A stretch of DNA of 64,000 bases from Shewanella psychromarinicola (GCF_003855155.1 NZ_CP034073.1:2418001-2482000), one strand, 5' to 3'; numbered from the stretch's first letter, positions 1 through 9,544 are shown. The notes: a model not told the origin generated them from the letters alone. A program made the numbers and translations.

Positions 1-1
1 T

Positions 2-316
2 GCGCGGGTACAATTGTTTTTCCCCGATCCATGGCATAAAAAACGTCATAACAAGCGTCGGATTGTACAAGCTGAGTTTGTACAGCTAGTCCGTCGTAAG
101 CTTAAAATTGGTGGTGTGTTTCACATGGCAACCGATTGGGAAAATTACAGCGAGCATATGTTAGACATAATGAATGCTGCTGAAGGTTATAATAATCAAT
201 CAACAACTGGTACAGTTGTCGAACGTCCAGACCACCGTCCGCTTACAAAGTTTGAAGCAAGAGGCCACAGACTTGGTCACGGCGTATGGGATATCATGTT
301 TGAGCGTATCGCTTAA
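2..316 (+). CDS. trmB: tRNA (guanine-N7-)-methyltransferase, C-terminal part
   Basis: Seen: an open frame entering from the left edge reads [19 protein letters not shown], the conserved TrmB catalytic segment, and continues to a TAA. The 5' half lies outside the window, so the TTG at 14 is an internal Leu codon and not a start. Known: TrmB uses S-adenosylmethionine to make m7G46 in the variable loop of tRNAs in the cytoplasm. The 36-bp gap to yggL and the shared strand match the usual gammaproteobacterial order and suggest one operon. Identity is confident; only the C-terminal 104 residues or so are visible. Confidence 0.95.
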   Translation, partial: ARVQLFFPDPWHKKRHNKRRIVQAEFVQLVRRKLKIGGVFHMATDWENYSEHMLDIMNAAEGYNNQSTTGTVVERPDHRPLTKFEARGHRLGHGVWDIMFERIA

Positions 317-352
317 TCACTACTACACTTTTTAGCAATCGGAGAATACACC

Positions 353-679
353 ATGGCGCAAAATCGCAGTCGACGTTTACGTAAAAAATTACGAGTTGAT
401 GAATTTCAAGAATTAGGTTTCGAAATGAACTGGACATTTAATGAGTCAGTTTCTGAACAAGATATCGATAGTTTGGTTGATCAGTTTATTGCTCAAGTGA
501 TTGAACCACGTCAATTAGGTTTCCACGGTGGTGGACACAAGCAATGGGAAGGCATTATGGCTACCCAAACTATCGGTAAATGTACTGATGAAGATATTGC
601 AGCAGTCAATGCATTCTGGAAAGACAAGCCAGTTTCTGACCTTGAAGTCAGTGATTTATATGATATTTGGTGGGGTTAA
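353..679 (+). CDS. yggL: YggL family protein (DUF469)
   Basis: A 108-residue basic-start protein (MAQNRSRRLRKKLRVDEF) followed by the family segment FQELGFEMNWTFN and a central HGGGHKQWEGI. The ATG at 353 follows GGAG at 341 with good spacing. The family is small and cytosolic, and has been linked to ribosomal subunits in E. coli; its precise role is not settled. It lies between trmB and glsB, and its stop is 6 bp before the glsB start, so co-transcription is likely. Confidence 0.93.
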   Translation: MAQNRSRRLRKKLRVDEFQELGFEMNWTFNESVSEQDIDSLVDQFIAQVIEPRQLGFHGGGHKQWEGIMATQTIGKCTDEDIAAVNAFWKDKPVSDLEVSDLYDIWWG

Positions 680-685
680 GCTAAA

Positions 686-1600
686 TTGCCAGAGCAATTA
701 TTACTTCAAGACGCTGTCGATAAAGTAAGATCGCTATTGGGTAAAGGTAAGGTGGCAGGATATATTCCTGCTCTTGCCTGCGTTGACCCCAACAAAATAG
801 GTATTGCAGTTACCACCATTGACGGTCAAACAATTGGTGCGGGTGATTATCTTGAACCTTTTTCCATTCAAAGTATTTCTAAAGTCTTTAGCCTGACTCA
901 GGCACTTAATTTATATACAGAAGAAGAAATCTGGAGTCGAGTGGGTAAAGAACCTTCTGGGCATTCATTTAACTCGCTTGTACAGGTTGAATTAGAGCGT
1001 GGCAAACCACGGAATCCATTTATTAATGCTGGCGCGTTAGTCATTGCGGACTTGTTGCAAGCACGCTTGGGTGCACCTAAACATCATATGCTTGAGGTGG
1101 TGCGTCAGTTGAGCCAAAATACCACATTAGCCTTCGACAAAGTGGTAGCAGATTCTGAGTATCAATTTAGTGCACGTAATGCTTCTATTGCCTATTTAAT
1201 GAAGTCATTTGGTAATTTTAATGGCGACGTGAATACCGTACTTAAAAGCTATTTTCATTATTGTGCGTTAAGGATGAATTGTGCAGATTTGTCCCGGGCG
1301 ATGTTTTATTTGGCCAATCGTGGTAAGACACTCGATGGCGATAGCTTAGTCTCACCAGTGCAAACTCGGCAGCTTAATGCATTACTCGCAACGTCTGGAT
1401 TATACGATGGCGCAGGCGAGTTTGCTTACCGAGTGGGTATGCCGGGTAAAAGTGGCGTAGGCGGCGGTATTATTGCGATTATTCCTGGTGACATGTCTAT
1501 CTGTGTGTGGTCGCCTGAACTCGACAATAATGGCAATTCATTGGCAGGTACAGCCTTACTTGAGCATTTAAGCCAGCAGTTAGGTCGTTCAATTTTTTAA
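686..1600 (+). CDS. glsB: Glutaminase
   Basis: A serine-dependent glutaminase of 304 residues that hydrolyses L-glutamine to glutamate and ammonia in the cytoplasm. The catalytic Ser-x-x-Lys is visible as S63-I-S-K66 in [10 protein letters not shown]. Other family signatures are NPFINAGAL near residue 112 and the glycine-rich GKSGVGGGI near 258. The start is a TTG at 686, chosen because the protein then begins MPEQ as in relatives and GGGG lies 6-14 bp upstream. It follows yggL by 6 bp. A hairpin with a T run follows the stop. Confidence 0.95.
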   Translation: MPEQLLLQDAVDKVRSLLGKGKVAGYIPALACVDPNKIGIAVTTIDGQTIGAGDYLEPFSIQSISKVFSLTQALNLYTEEEIWSRVGKEPSGHSFNSLVQVELERGKPRNPFINAGALVIADLLQARLGAPKHHMLEVVRQLSQNTTLAFDKVVADSEYQFSARNASIAYLMKSFGNFNGDVNTVLKSYFHYCALRMNCADLSRAMFYLANRGKTLDGDSLVSPVQTRQLNALLATSGLYDGAGEFAYRVGMPGKSGVGGGIIAIIPGDMSICVWSPELDNNGNSLAGTALLEHLSQQLGRSIF

Positions 1601-1635
1601 TTCCACATCACTTTTTTTAATTTCACATCACTACT

Positions 1636-1686
1636 CGTAAAATAGACTACTTTTTGGTTTATTTTACGAAGAGGGTGGTGTTTTTT
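1636..1686 (+). terminator. Probable intrinsic terminator after glsB
   Basis: CGTAAAATA (1636-1644) pairs with TATTTTACG (1660-1668), probably extended by weaker pairing outside it, and TTTTTT follows at 1681. The stem is AT-rich and the T run is offset, so efficiency is uncertain. The rest of the gap to yggN shows no gene. Confidence 0.5.
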
Positions 1687-1838
1687 GTTCATTTAGTAGA
1701 TGTTAAATTTTAAATTTTATAAAAACCACTTATAAATCAAGCGACTATACTTGTTGGCATGACTAGTGCTTTATTGTGCTATAACTAATTATATTGAATA
1801 GATTTTATCGATATTCGTTTAACAAAAGGATTTTTATC

Positions 1839-2651
1839 ATGACCAAACAGAAGTTAATTTGTGGTTTAGCGTTAACCAGCATGTTATTCACTGCAGGGGC
1901 ATTGACTCCAGCCATGGCAAAAATGTCAATTAATGATGAAAAGTGTAACGTGACATTAAACTATGACGTGACCGTTGAACCGAAAAGTTTACAGGTCAGT
2001 GATAATGGCAGCGAGAAATATCGCGTTCAACTGGGTCAATTGTATGTCGACGGTAAAGAAGTCGCATTAAATGACAAGCAACGGCTGTTATTAACTCAAT
2101 ATTCTGATGAGCTATCTCGCCAAGTTCCTGAAGTGATTGATTTAGTCACCGACGTTGTGTCGATGGCATCTCAGGCTGTCAATATGGCGCTAACACCAAT
2201 ATTTGGCGATGCCACAGGCGTTCAGATTGATAAGATGATGACAGGTATTCAACAACGCATTGATACTATGGCTTATCAACAAGGTGATAAATTTTATTTA
2301 GGCTCAACTGAATCTTCAATGGAACATGCCTTTAATGAAGAGTTTGAGCAAGAAATAGAGCAAATGGTAACGAACTCAATGGGCTCATTAATGATGACAT
2401 TAGGTAGCCAGATCATGTCTTCTGAAGGTGGTTCGTTTGAAGAGAAAATGAATACTTTTTCACAAAAAATGGACAACGTCGGTAAAGACATCGAGCAACA
2501 ACTTGAGTCGCAATCTCAAGGTCTGGAGCAACGCGCGACTGAGGTTTGTGATAATTTTGAAGGATTATTAGTGTTAGAAAGTCGAGTGCGTAAAGCCATC
2601 CCAGAACTTGCACCTTACACCTTAGCTACGCTAGGCGATATAAAAGAGTAA
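1839..2651 (+). CDS. yggN: YggN family periplasmic protein (DUF2884)
   Basis: A 270-residue exported protein. The ATG at 1839 is preferred over the upstream ATG at 1794: it has AAAGGA 8 bp upstream and gives a clean signal peptide (MTKQKLICGLALTSMLF, cleavage near PAMA-K). The mature part has DUF2884 features: two Cys (KCNV near the N-terminus, VCDN near the C-terminus) and acidic, helix-rich sequence with many Gln and Glu. The family's role is unknown. In E. coli yggN sits with yggL and trmB, as here. A strong terminator follows. Confidence 0.85.
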   Translation: MTKQKLICGLALTSMLFTAGALTPAMAKMSINDEKCNVTLNYDVTVEPKSLQVSDNGSEKYRVQLGQLYVDGKEVALNDKQRLLLTQYSDELSRQVPEVIDLVTDVVSMASQAVNMALTPIFGDATGVQIDKMMTGIQQRIDTMAYQQGDKFYLGSTESSMEHAFNEEFEQEIEQMVTNSMGSLMMTLGSQIMSSEGGSFEEKMNTFSQKMDNVGKDIEQQLESQSQGLEQRATEVCDNFEGLLVLESRVRKAIPELAPYTLATLGDIKE

Positions 2652-2686
2652 CCTTGTTCAAGCTGTCTTCCCGGACACCTGACCTT

Positions 2687-2724
2687 CCCCTGTGCTTTTT
2701 TAAAGACACAGGGGCTTTTTTTTT
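2687..2724 (+). terminator. Intrinsic terminator after yggN
   Basis: CCCCTGTG (2687-2694) and CACAGGGG (2707-2714) form an 8-bp GC-rich stem followed directly by a T run, 36 bp after the yggN stop. Confidence 0.9.
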
Positions 2725-3055
2725 CCGCCTATTTTAGCTATTTTGCCGCTATAGCTAGTGTTGCTTTGTTCTGATAAAAAAATTGTCAATTATAAATATA
2801 CAGCCCGACAGGCTTTTTTTGTTATACTAATAAAAACTATAACAAAATTGCACTCTATTTTTGGATGTGGTTATATTTCGGAGTAGTCATTTGTTTGTGT
2901 TGATTTACAGTATTGGTTTGTTTCGGTGCTCATTGAGCATCAACACTATTAATAACTGAATGTTGATATTGTGCTTAGCAAGGTTTAGTTACCAGCAATG
3001 GCAAACAGACATCTGAAATTTTTATTAATGTCGTAACCAGCTTAAGGCGACTTTC
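2725..3055. other. Gene-free spacer before the LysR gene
   Basis: About 330 bp without a supportable gene. It must hold the promoter of the downstream LysR-type gene. TATACT-like hexamers occur near 2822, but I could not settle on a promoter. No hairpin-array modules are present. Confidence 0.5.
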
Positions 3056-3997
3056 ATGTTAGAACTGTTAGAACCTATCGCAATTTTTACTCATGTTGCA
3101 CGTGCAGGAAGTTTTAGTGCTGCAGCCAGACGTCTTGGCATTTCTAAATCTAAAGTGAGCACTCAAGTTGCAGATCTTGAACATAAACTTGGCGTTCAAC
3201 TTATTCAGCGTACAACACGCAGTTTAAGTCTTACCGAAGCCGGCAATCTATTATATCTTCAAGGCGAAGAACTACTTCGAGATGCAGAACAGGCAGTATC
3301 AAGTGTTCACAACTTAAATGATGCCACTCGTGGTGTATTGAAAGTCGGGATTTCGCAATCATTTGGTACTATGCATATTATTCCTGCTTTACCAGAATTT
3401 ATGGCGAGACACCCAGATCTTGAACTACAAATCAGTTTGCTTGACCACAAAGTTGACGTTGTCAGCGAAGGTTTAGATCTGTTGTTAACCATGTCTGAGC
3501 AATTACCGCTGGGTATGGTGGCAAGGCCGTTAATGAAATGTCAGTTTTTGTTAGTCGCATCACCAGGCTATGTTGCCCAGCACGGAAACATTAGCCGGCC
3601 TGAACAATTGGTTGAACACAATTGTTTGGTGTATCAAGGCGAGTGGCATGAGCACAGTATGTGGCAATTTAAAAAGGGCGATGATTATTGTGAAATTGGC
3701 GTATCAGGCAATTTCCGTGTTGATAATGCGCCGGCATTAAAATCGGCCGCAGTGAGTGGTTTAGGTATTGTTTACTTAGCCAGTTATTTGCTGGAAGATG
3801 AAATTGCTGAAGGAACATTGGTTCCTTTGTTACCTGATTGGCAGTTGACCCATAATCTTCCATTACAAGCGGTGTATCCGCGTCGTAAACACCTGGCTCC
3901 AAAGGTGAGTGCGTTTATTGATTTTATTAAAACGCACATTAGTAGCCCACCTTATTGGGACGCTAAGTTTGAAAATTTGTACAAACAGCGTAAATAG
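3056..3997 (+). CDS. LysR-type transcriptional regulator
   Basis: A 313-residue LysR regulator. An N-terminal winged helix-turn-helix (residues about 8-65: FTHVARAGSFSAAARRLGIS, KVSTQVADLEHKLGVQLIQRTTRSLSLTEAG) is followed by a periplasmic-binding-like effector domain from about residue 90. The ATG at 3056 has TAAGGCGA upstream. The sequence resembles the subgroup that regulates neighbouring dehydrogenase or efflux genes, but no divergent target gene is adjacent: the flanking gaps are about 400 and 700 bp. Regulon and ligand cannot be told from this window. Confidence 0.9.
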   Translation: MLELLEPIAIFTHVARAGSFSAAARRLGISKSKVSTQVADLEHKLGVQLIQRTTRSLSLTEAGNLLYLQGEELLRDAEQAVSSVHNLNDATRGVLKVGISQSFGTMHIIPALPEFMARHPDLELQISLLDHKVDVVSEGLDLLLTMSEQLPLGMVARPLMKCQFLLVASPGYVAQHGNISRPEQLVEHNCLVYQGEWHEHSMWQFKKGDDYCEIGVSGNFRVDNAPALKSAAVSGLGIVYLASYLLEDEIAEGTLVPLLPDWQLTHNLPLQAVYPRRKHLAPKVSAFIDFIKTHISSPPYWDAKFENLYKQRK

Positions 3998-4586
3998 CCT
4001 CAACTCTGGATAATAAACGGTTATCAAACAGCCCTGTGTTGTGCTAGCTGCATTGTATCGACTTACATTGGCTGGCACATAGTTATTGAGGCAGCGCTTA
4101 ACGCGGCTCTTAACATAGCGATTAATACGTCAATCCGCCTTGTTAGCAAAACACATGGCAAGTTTGATACTGCAAACTTAAAAGACATCCGTTGTTAACT
4201 ATATATTCCCACGCCTGTTTAGAGTCGATGCTAGGTAAAAGCGGAAACACTGTTTCCTTTTTAAAACAAAGCCAAAAATTATCTTGCAGTTTAATATTAA
4301 AGTTATATTTATCAGTTTATTAAGATTTTAATTTATTAGTTATTCATTAGGTAGCTAATCAAGGGGGCAGCGAAATACCAGAGTTAAGTTGTTGAAGTCT
4401 GTTCTGATATCAATACAATAGTTATTAGTTGATTCGAAATGATTTGAAGCATGCGTTTTCTGAGAAATGACCCCTTTTCAGTTAAGCGTACAAATCGGCA
4501 AGGTAGCAAATTTTGAATCAGTACTGGCAGTAGTTTTGAACTAATATAATGCCAGTCTTGAAACCATCATCCTAGTTTATTTGGTT
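3998..4586. other. Gene-free spacer, possible small RNA locus at its end
   Basis: About 590 bp with no supportable protein gene between the LysR gene and the convergent DUF885 gene. The end of this stretch has a TATAAT near 4545 and leads into the isolated terminator at 4587-4617, which could bound a short transcript. The rest is AT-rich and unassigned. Confidence 0.4.
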
Positions 4587-4617
4587 ACCCCAGACGTTGA
4601 GCTGGGGTTATTTTTTT
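4587..4617 (+). terminator. Intrinsic terminator, isolated
   Basis: ACCCCAG (4587-4593) pairs with CTGGGGT (4602-4608) over an 8-base loop, then TTATTTTTTT. It is nearly 600 bp downstream of the LysR stop, so it may end either that transcript or an unannotated short RNA. Confidence 0.8.
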
Positions 4618-4709
4618 GTGGCATGATGAAAGTAAAACCATAACCATAATCATAATCATAATCCAAGCTTGGTGCTTTACTTTATCCTGTACCAATAACC
4701 AACGCTAAA

Positions 4710-6566
4710 TTACTGCGACTGAACCCGTTTAATCCACTTATTTACCTGCTCTGCAAGAATGTCTAATGGCAATGGCCCATTTTTCAAGATTGAGGTGTGA
4801 AATTCACGAAGATCAAACTTGGTGCCTAATTCTTTTTTGGCATGTTCACGTAGCTGAAGTATGTTAATCATTCCCACTTTATACGCGGTTGCTTGTGATG
4901 GCATAACAATATGGCGCTCGACCATTTTAATGGCATCAGATTGCGCATTTGGTGTGTTATCGACGTAATAGGCAATAGCTTGCTCACGAGTCCACTTTTT
5001 AGCGTGTATTCCAGTGTCAACGACTAAACGACATGCGCGCCACAGTTCCATTGATAGACGGCCAAAGTCTGAATAAGGATCTGCATATAAGCCCATTTCT
5101 TTAGGAAAATATTCAGAGTAAAGTCCCCAGCCTTCAGTATAAGCAGTGTAACTGCCAAATTTACGGAATTTTGGAATGCCTTGCAGTTCTTGTGCAATAG
5201 CAATTTGCATGTGATGACCAGGGATCCCTTCATGGTAGGCCAGAGCCTCCATTTGATATTTTGGCATCGCTTCCATTTTATATAAATTAGCGTAATAGGT
5301 GCCTGGACGAGATCCGTCTGGTGCTGGTTGATCGTAAAATGCTTTACCTGCCGACTTCTCTCTAAAAGCCTCCACCTTTCGTACCACTAAAGCGGCTTTA
5401 GGCTTAATGGTAAATACTTCATCTAAACGAGACTCCATAGTATCGATCAGAGACTTGGCTTGGGTGAGATATGCTGTTTTACCTTCATGAGTGTCAGGGT
5501 AATAAAACTGTTGGTCATCGCGCATGAAAACAAAAAACGCTGCTAAGTTGCCGTCAAAATGCACCTTTTTCATAATGACACGCATTTCATCATGAATACG
5601 CTTAACCTCGTTCAAGCCGAGTTCATGTATGGTGTCTGCTGTCATGTCAGTGGTGGTGGTGCGGGCGAGGGCATTATTGTAAAACGCTTCCCCGTCAGGC
5701 AGTTTCCAAACACCATCTTGAGTATCAGCAAGTGCTTCAAGTGACTTTGTATAGTTGATTAATTGCTCATAAGCAGGCTTTACCTTAGTAAGCAGAGCCT
5801 GTTTTACTTCGGCTAATAAGGCTTGTTTGTTGTCATCACTTATATCGAGTTTATTTATCTTACGGTTCGCGTCAGCCCATAACGCGCTGTCCTTTCCCGT
5901 ATTGGCAAATGGGGCACCAGTAATAATATTTTTGCTATCAGAAATCACATATGAGAATACAAATTTTGGCGCGATAATATACTTTTCGGCACGAATTTCT
6001 AATGAGGTTTGTAATTGTGATAACAGTGTCGGTATGGCGTTTAAACGACTGATATACGCTTTTGCATCACTCTCATCTGTTATTTGATGTTGATTAATCA
6101 GCAACGAGGCCACCATTGAGTGAACACCGTTCATTTGGTTAATCGGATAGGTGTGATAACGCCATTTATCATCGCTAATACTGTGTTCTAAACTGGCTTT
6201 TAATAGTTCAAAACTGAGTGAGGCCTGTTCATCGAGCTTAGTCGCATCAAGGCGGTTTAATCTTGTCAGTTGCTGTTTACTGCGGGCTAAATTTGCATCG
6301 GCAGCGGCTTCTGATAAGTCATTCCACTTGCCATAATCTTGTTTGATCCCAAGGTAAGTTTGGTTAACTGGACTTGCCATAACATTTTCCATAAAAATGG
6401 CTTCAAACAATGCATTGGCTTTTGCTGATTCGGTTTGCTGGTTTGTTGTTGCTGTACTTTCTTGTGAGCTTAATTGCGGCATGTTATGCAGCTGTGCAAT
6501 AGCTGATGTAGCGAATAAACTTGATAACGCAACAGCAATCAGAGTTGTTTTTGTTTTAATAGACAT
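4710..6566 (-). CDS. Exported DUF885 family putative metallopeptidase
   Basis: A DUF885 protein of about 618 residues. The start at 6566 gives a signal peptide (MSIKTKTTLIAVALSSLFATSAIA) and has GGGA upstream; the frame stays open 13 codons further out to 6605. The motif HEGIPGHH near residue 440 is a zinc-binding HExxxGHH-like signature of this family, with a later EGWG segment (YTEGWGLYSEY). Activity is therefore probably a periplasmic peptidase, but substrate is unknown. It stands alone: divergent from nothing close upstream and convergent with the LysR gene region. Confidence 0.85.
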   Translation of the reverse strand: MSIKTKTTLIAVALSSLFATSAIAQLHNMPQLSSQESTATTNQQTESAKANALFEAIFMENVMASPVNQTYLGIKQDYGKWNDLSEAAADANLARSKQQLTRLNRLDATKLDEQASLSFELLKASLEHSISDDKWRYHTYPINQMNGVHSMVASLLINQHQITDESDAKAYISRLNAIPTLLSQLQTSLEIRAEKYIIAPKFVFSYVISDSKNIITGAPFANTGKDSALWADANRKINKLDISDDNKQALLAEVKQALLTKVKPAYEQLINYTKSLEALADTQDGVWKLPDGEAFYNNALARTTTTDMTADTIHELGLNEVKRIHDEMRVIMKKVHFDGNLAAFFVFMRDDQQFYYPDTHEGKTAYLTQAKSLIDTMESRLDEVFTIKPKAALVVRKVEAFREKSAGKAFYDQPAPDGSRPGTYYANLYKMEAMPKYQMEALAYHEGIPGHHMQIAIAQELQGIPKFRKFGSYTAYTEGWGLYSEYFPKEMGLYADPYSDFGRLSMELWRACRLVVDTGIHAKKWTREQAIAYYVDNTPNAQSDAIKMVERHIVMPSQATAYKVGMINILQLREHAKKELGTKFDLREFHTSILKNGPLPLDILAEQVNKWIKRVQSQ

Positions 6567-6742
6567 TGATATCATCCCAAAGTTATAAGGGCACATCCTA
6601 ATCAAGCTTTAGCTAAAGGTGTAAATATAAATGTTAGAAAATGTGTATGTAAGGCAGAGGTAATGGCGCGGTTATGTCGCTATTTGGGTTTGCGACTCGC
6701 AGCATCTGGGTATAACAGTAAGCTGCGAGCCATATTTTTCTA

Positions 6743-6797
6743 TTAAATCCAGTAATTAAATCTAGTGATTAAATCTAGTGATTAAATCTAGTGATTA
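6743..6797. repeat. 13-bp tandem repeat at the hemW 3' end
   Basis: TTAAATCTAGTGA occurs three times perfectly (6756, 6769, 6782), once as a variant (6743), and its first bases run into the hemW stop codon (TTA at 6795 on the plus strand). Each unit carries CTAG, as in the hairpin arrays elsewhere, but no hairpin loop module. Confidence 0.9.
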
Positions 6798-7933
6798 AAT
6801 AAACTGGGATAGCAAATCATTGACAAACATGTGGCCTTTTTGCGTTAAGTGCCAATGTGTTGTGGTCTCGGTCAATAATCCGCGTTCAATTGATTTTTGC
6901 ATCCCTTGCTTGACCACATCTGCCGATTGCCCTGTTCGCTGCTCAAATTCAGTTTTAGGGATTGGCGTCATCAATCTAAGACGATTCATTAAATACTCTA
7001 ATGGGCGATCGTCTTCAATCACCTCTGTGGTTTCAAAGGTATATTTATCTGCTGCGAGGTAGCCTTTGGGGTGCTTTATTTTAACGGTACGGACAATCCG
7101 ATTTGAGTCGGGCAGGGTGATTTTACCGTGGGCCCCGCAACCGATGCCAAGGTAATCGCCAAATTGCCAATAGTTAAGATTATGGCGACATTGGAATCCA
7201 GGTTTTGCATAGGCTGATATTTCGTATTGCTCATAACCTAATGCGGCTAAACGTTGCTGACCTTGCTCGTAAATTTGCCACAGGTTCTCATCGTCTGGTA
7301 ATTGTGGCGGTTTTGAATGAAACAAGGTGTTGGGTTCAATGGTGAGTTGATACCAAGAAAGATGCGGTGGGGCTAAGGCTGTTGCCGTGTCGATATCATG
7401 CATGGCTTCATCAAAGCTTTGGTTCGGTAAACCATGCATTAAATCGAGATTGAAACTTAAATAATCAGCTTGCTTGGCTTTTTCAGCCGCCACTTTCGCT
7501 TCATCTTCGTTGTGGATACGTCCGAGTAAATTAAGTTTTTCTTTGAGAAACTTTGCACTCCAATAGATAAGCGCGTGACACCCGCAGCACGGTAAGCACT
7601 AAAGTCATCGTGCTCTAATGTACCTGGGTTGGCTTCCATAGTGATTTCAATATTATCTTCAAAAGGGATCAATGCTTGCGCCCCTTCTAGTATGCGTTGA
7701 ATTTGGCTCGCATCAAATAACGATGGCGTGCCACCGCCGATAAAGATGGTATGCACCTTTCTACCTTGAACATAAGCCAAGTCTTGTTTTAAATCGTCTA
7801 ATAACGCATCGACATATTGTTGCTGTGGTAACTCACCATTTTGGCCGTGAGAGTTAAAATCGCAATAAGGGCATTTTTGTACACACCATGGGATATGGAT
7901 ATACAAGCTAAGGGGGGGCAATTGCAATGTCAT
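6795..7933 (-). pseudogene. hemW: Radical SAM heme chaperone HemW, frameshifted
   Basis: Two overlapping frames together make one HemW-like protein. The N-terminal part (start 7933) has the radical SAM cluster motif C17-x3-C21-x2-C24 in HIPWCVQKCPYCDFN and the GGGTPSLF motif. The C-terminal part continues from about KAKQADYLSFNLDLMHGLPNQS to 6795. The shift occurs at a T5 run at 7536-7540; restoring one base gives SFSKKKLNLLGRIHNEDEAKVAAEKA, the expected family sequence. HemW delivers heme to respiratory proteins and is usually listed as coproporphyrinogen oxidase-like. The single-base loss in a homopolymer may be a real mutation or a sequencing error. The start codon abuts the rdgB stop, so the two are one operon. 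Confidence 0.85.
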
Positions 7934-8611
7934 TTATTGATTATCATCCGTAGTATTGTTCGATGAAATGATACCTTGCGCTTTCATTGCACTCACTAAA
8001 AGTTCAAGTGCTTTGCCTCGATGACTGTGGGCATTTTTCTGCTCACGAGTTAACTCTGCTGCCGAGCAATCAAAACCTTGCGGGATAAATATCGGGTCAT
8101 AACCATGGCCTTGCTCGCCTTGTGGGGCATGGTTTATGGTTCCTTCCCATGAGGCTTGGCAAATAATGGGCGTTGGATCTTTTGCATGGCGCAAGTACAC
8201 CAGCACACATTGAAAGCGGGCATTACGAAGCGTTTCACCTTGCAGTGCATCAAGTAATTTAAGGTAATTGCTGGTTTCAGTGGCACCGGGGCCAGAATAG
8301 CGTGCTGAATATATGCCTGGTTGGCCTTGTAATGCATCAACTTCAATACCCGAATCATCTGCAATAGCCGCTTTACCGGTAATTTGTGCGGCATGACGAG
8401 CTTTTATTATAGCGTTTTCAACAAACGTGGTGCCTGTCTCTGCAACCTCAGTCACGTTAAATTTATTCTGTGGTAATACTTCAATATTAAATGTTGTCAG
8501 CATTTGATCAAATTCGGCAAGTTTGCCTTTGTTGCCACTGGCAAGAACAATTTGTTGTTTCACTGGGGTATGCATAAGTTTTTTTTGAGATGAGGATAAA
8601 TTTGCGGTCAT
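7934..8611 (-). CDS. rdgB: Non-canonical purine NTP pyrophosphatase (ITP/XTP/dITP)
   Basis: A Ham1/RdgB protein that hydrolyses ITP, XTP and dITP to the monophosphates and so cleans the nucleotide pool. Signatures seen: ASGNKGKLAEF near the N-terminus, IADDSGIEVDAL, GIYSARYSG, and SHRGKALE at the C-terminus. The longest frame is 225 residues, about 20-25 longer than usual; an internal ATG at 8575 would give 213, and a TATAAT on the minus strand overlaps the outer ATG, so 8575 may be the true start. It is followed directly by hemW. A hairpin array lies immediately upstream. Confidence 0.92.
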   Translation of the reverse strand: MTANLSSSQKKLMHTPVKQQIVLASGNKGKLAEFDQMLTTFNIEVLPQNKFNVTEVAETGTTFVENAIIKARHAAQITGKAAIADDSGIEVDALQGQPGIYSARYSGPGATETSNYLKLLDALQGETLRNARFQCVLVYLRHAKDPTPIICQASWEGTINHAPQGEQGHGYDPIFIPQGFDCSAAELTREQKNAHSHRGKALELLVSAMKAQGIISSNNTTDDNQ

Positions 8612-8631
8612 TATACGCTAACAAGGTTGCG

Positions 8632-9075
8632 ATGCGCTACGCTGCTAAGATCCTAGGCCGCTACGCGGATAGTGCGCTTCGCTTCTAGGGCGTGACTTCG
8701 TCACTGCTAGGGACAGCTTTCGCTGCTAAGATCCTAGGCCGCTACGCGGATAGTGCGCTTCGCTTCTAGGGCGTGACTTCGTCACTGCTAGGGACAGCTT
8801 TCGCTGCTAAGATCCTAGGCCGCTACGCGGATAGTGCGCTTCGCTTCTAGGACGTGACTGCGTCACTGCTAAGGACAGCTTCGCTGCTAAGATTCTAGGC
8901 CGCTAGGCGGATAGTGCGCTTCTAGGACGGACTGCGTGACTGCTAAGGACAGCTTCGCTGCTAAGATTGAGTCGCTGGGCGACTAGGCTGTTGATTTTAT
9001 AGCCTCTAGCCGCGTAGCGTCCTAGCAGCGCAGCGCTCTAGGCTCTTTCGCTCGATATCGCTCGTTATCGAGATT
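8632..9075. repeat. CTAG mini-hairpin array, block 1
   Basis: Fills the gap between the DUF4426 gene and rdgB, both minus strand. An 81-bp higher-order unit repeats from 8656, 8737 and 8818, then a diverged copy from 8896. Each unit strings together CCGCTACGCGG, GCTTCGC, GTGACTTCGTCAC and CAGCTTTCGCTG, separated by CTAG, CTAA or ATAG. The last module has a TTTC loop here (GAAA on the other strand). The right end is the conserved core: TTTTATAG, CCGCGTAGCG, CAGCGCAGCG. Array first, core last on the plus strand. Confidence 0.95.
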
Positions 9076-9082
9076 TTAGGCC

Positions 9083-9544
9083 TTAATCTACATAGAACTT
9101 CTGTTTGAATTTCACCGAGGTATTTAATTGATTTTTGTACTTAATGGCAATGGTGAAATTGACATCTTGATCGTCGCGGTAAGGCACTTCTGCGATGTAA
9201 TAGATGGATTCGCCTTCACGGATTTCTTTAAAATCAAGCGTCATGCGTGCATCAATTAAGTTATTGGCGATGCCTGAAATTTCGACCGAGACTGCGGGAT
9301 GTCCTTCTTGGCTGGTATTTAGCACGGTAATATTGACTAATCCATTGTAACTGCTGCGTTCTATGCCGTAGGTTTTAGCTATTTCTGGGGTAATAAAGGT
9401 GCTACTAAGCGCCATGTAATGAATATCAAAATTACCCACTTGTTGCTTTTGTTCTGCGTGAGCATTGCCAATATTGCTGATTGCGATGACTGACAACAAC
9501 AATATTTGTAACAGTGAGCGAGATAAACGCAATGATTGAAACAT
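9083..9544 (-). CDS. DUF4426 family exported protein
   Basis: A 153-residue protein with a signal peptide (SLLQILLLSVIAISNIGNAHA, cleavage before EQK). The mature region (VGNFDIHYMALSSTFITPEIAKTYGI and the C-terminal KFKQKFYVD) matches the DUF4426 family, which commonly sits in this yggT/yggU/rdgB block in marine gammaproteobacteria. It is probably a periplasmic beta-sandwich protein; its role is unknown. It follows yggU by about 50 bp on the same strand. Confidence 0.85.
   Translation of the reverse strand: MFQSLRLSRSLLQILLLSVIAISNIGNAHAEQKQQVGNFDIHYMALSSTFITPEIAKTYGIERSSYNGLVNITVLNTSQEGHPAVSVEISGIANNLIDARMTLDFKEIREGESIYYIAEVPYRDDQDVNFTIAIKYKNQLNTSVKFKQKFYVD

Noticed and set aside
4640..4662. 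ATAACC/ATAATC microrepeat after the terminator
   Set aside because: Only about four short degenerate units; no relation to genes or to the arrays.
7536..7540. Programmed frameshift in hemW
   Set aside because: The A-rich run is not a classical heptamer followed by a strong pseudoknot, and HemW is not known to need one. Mutation or error is simpler.
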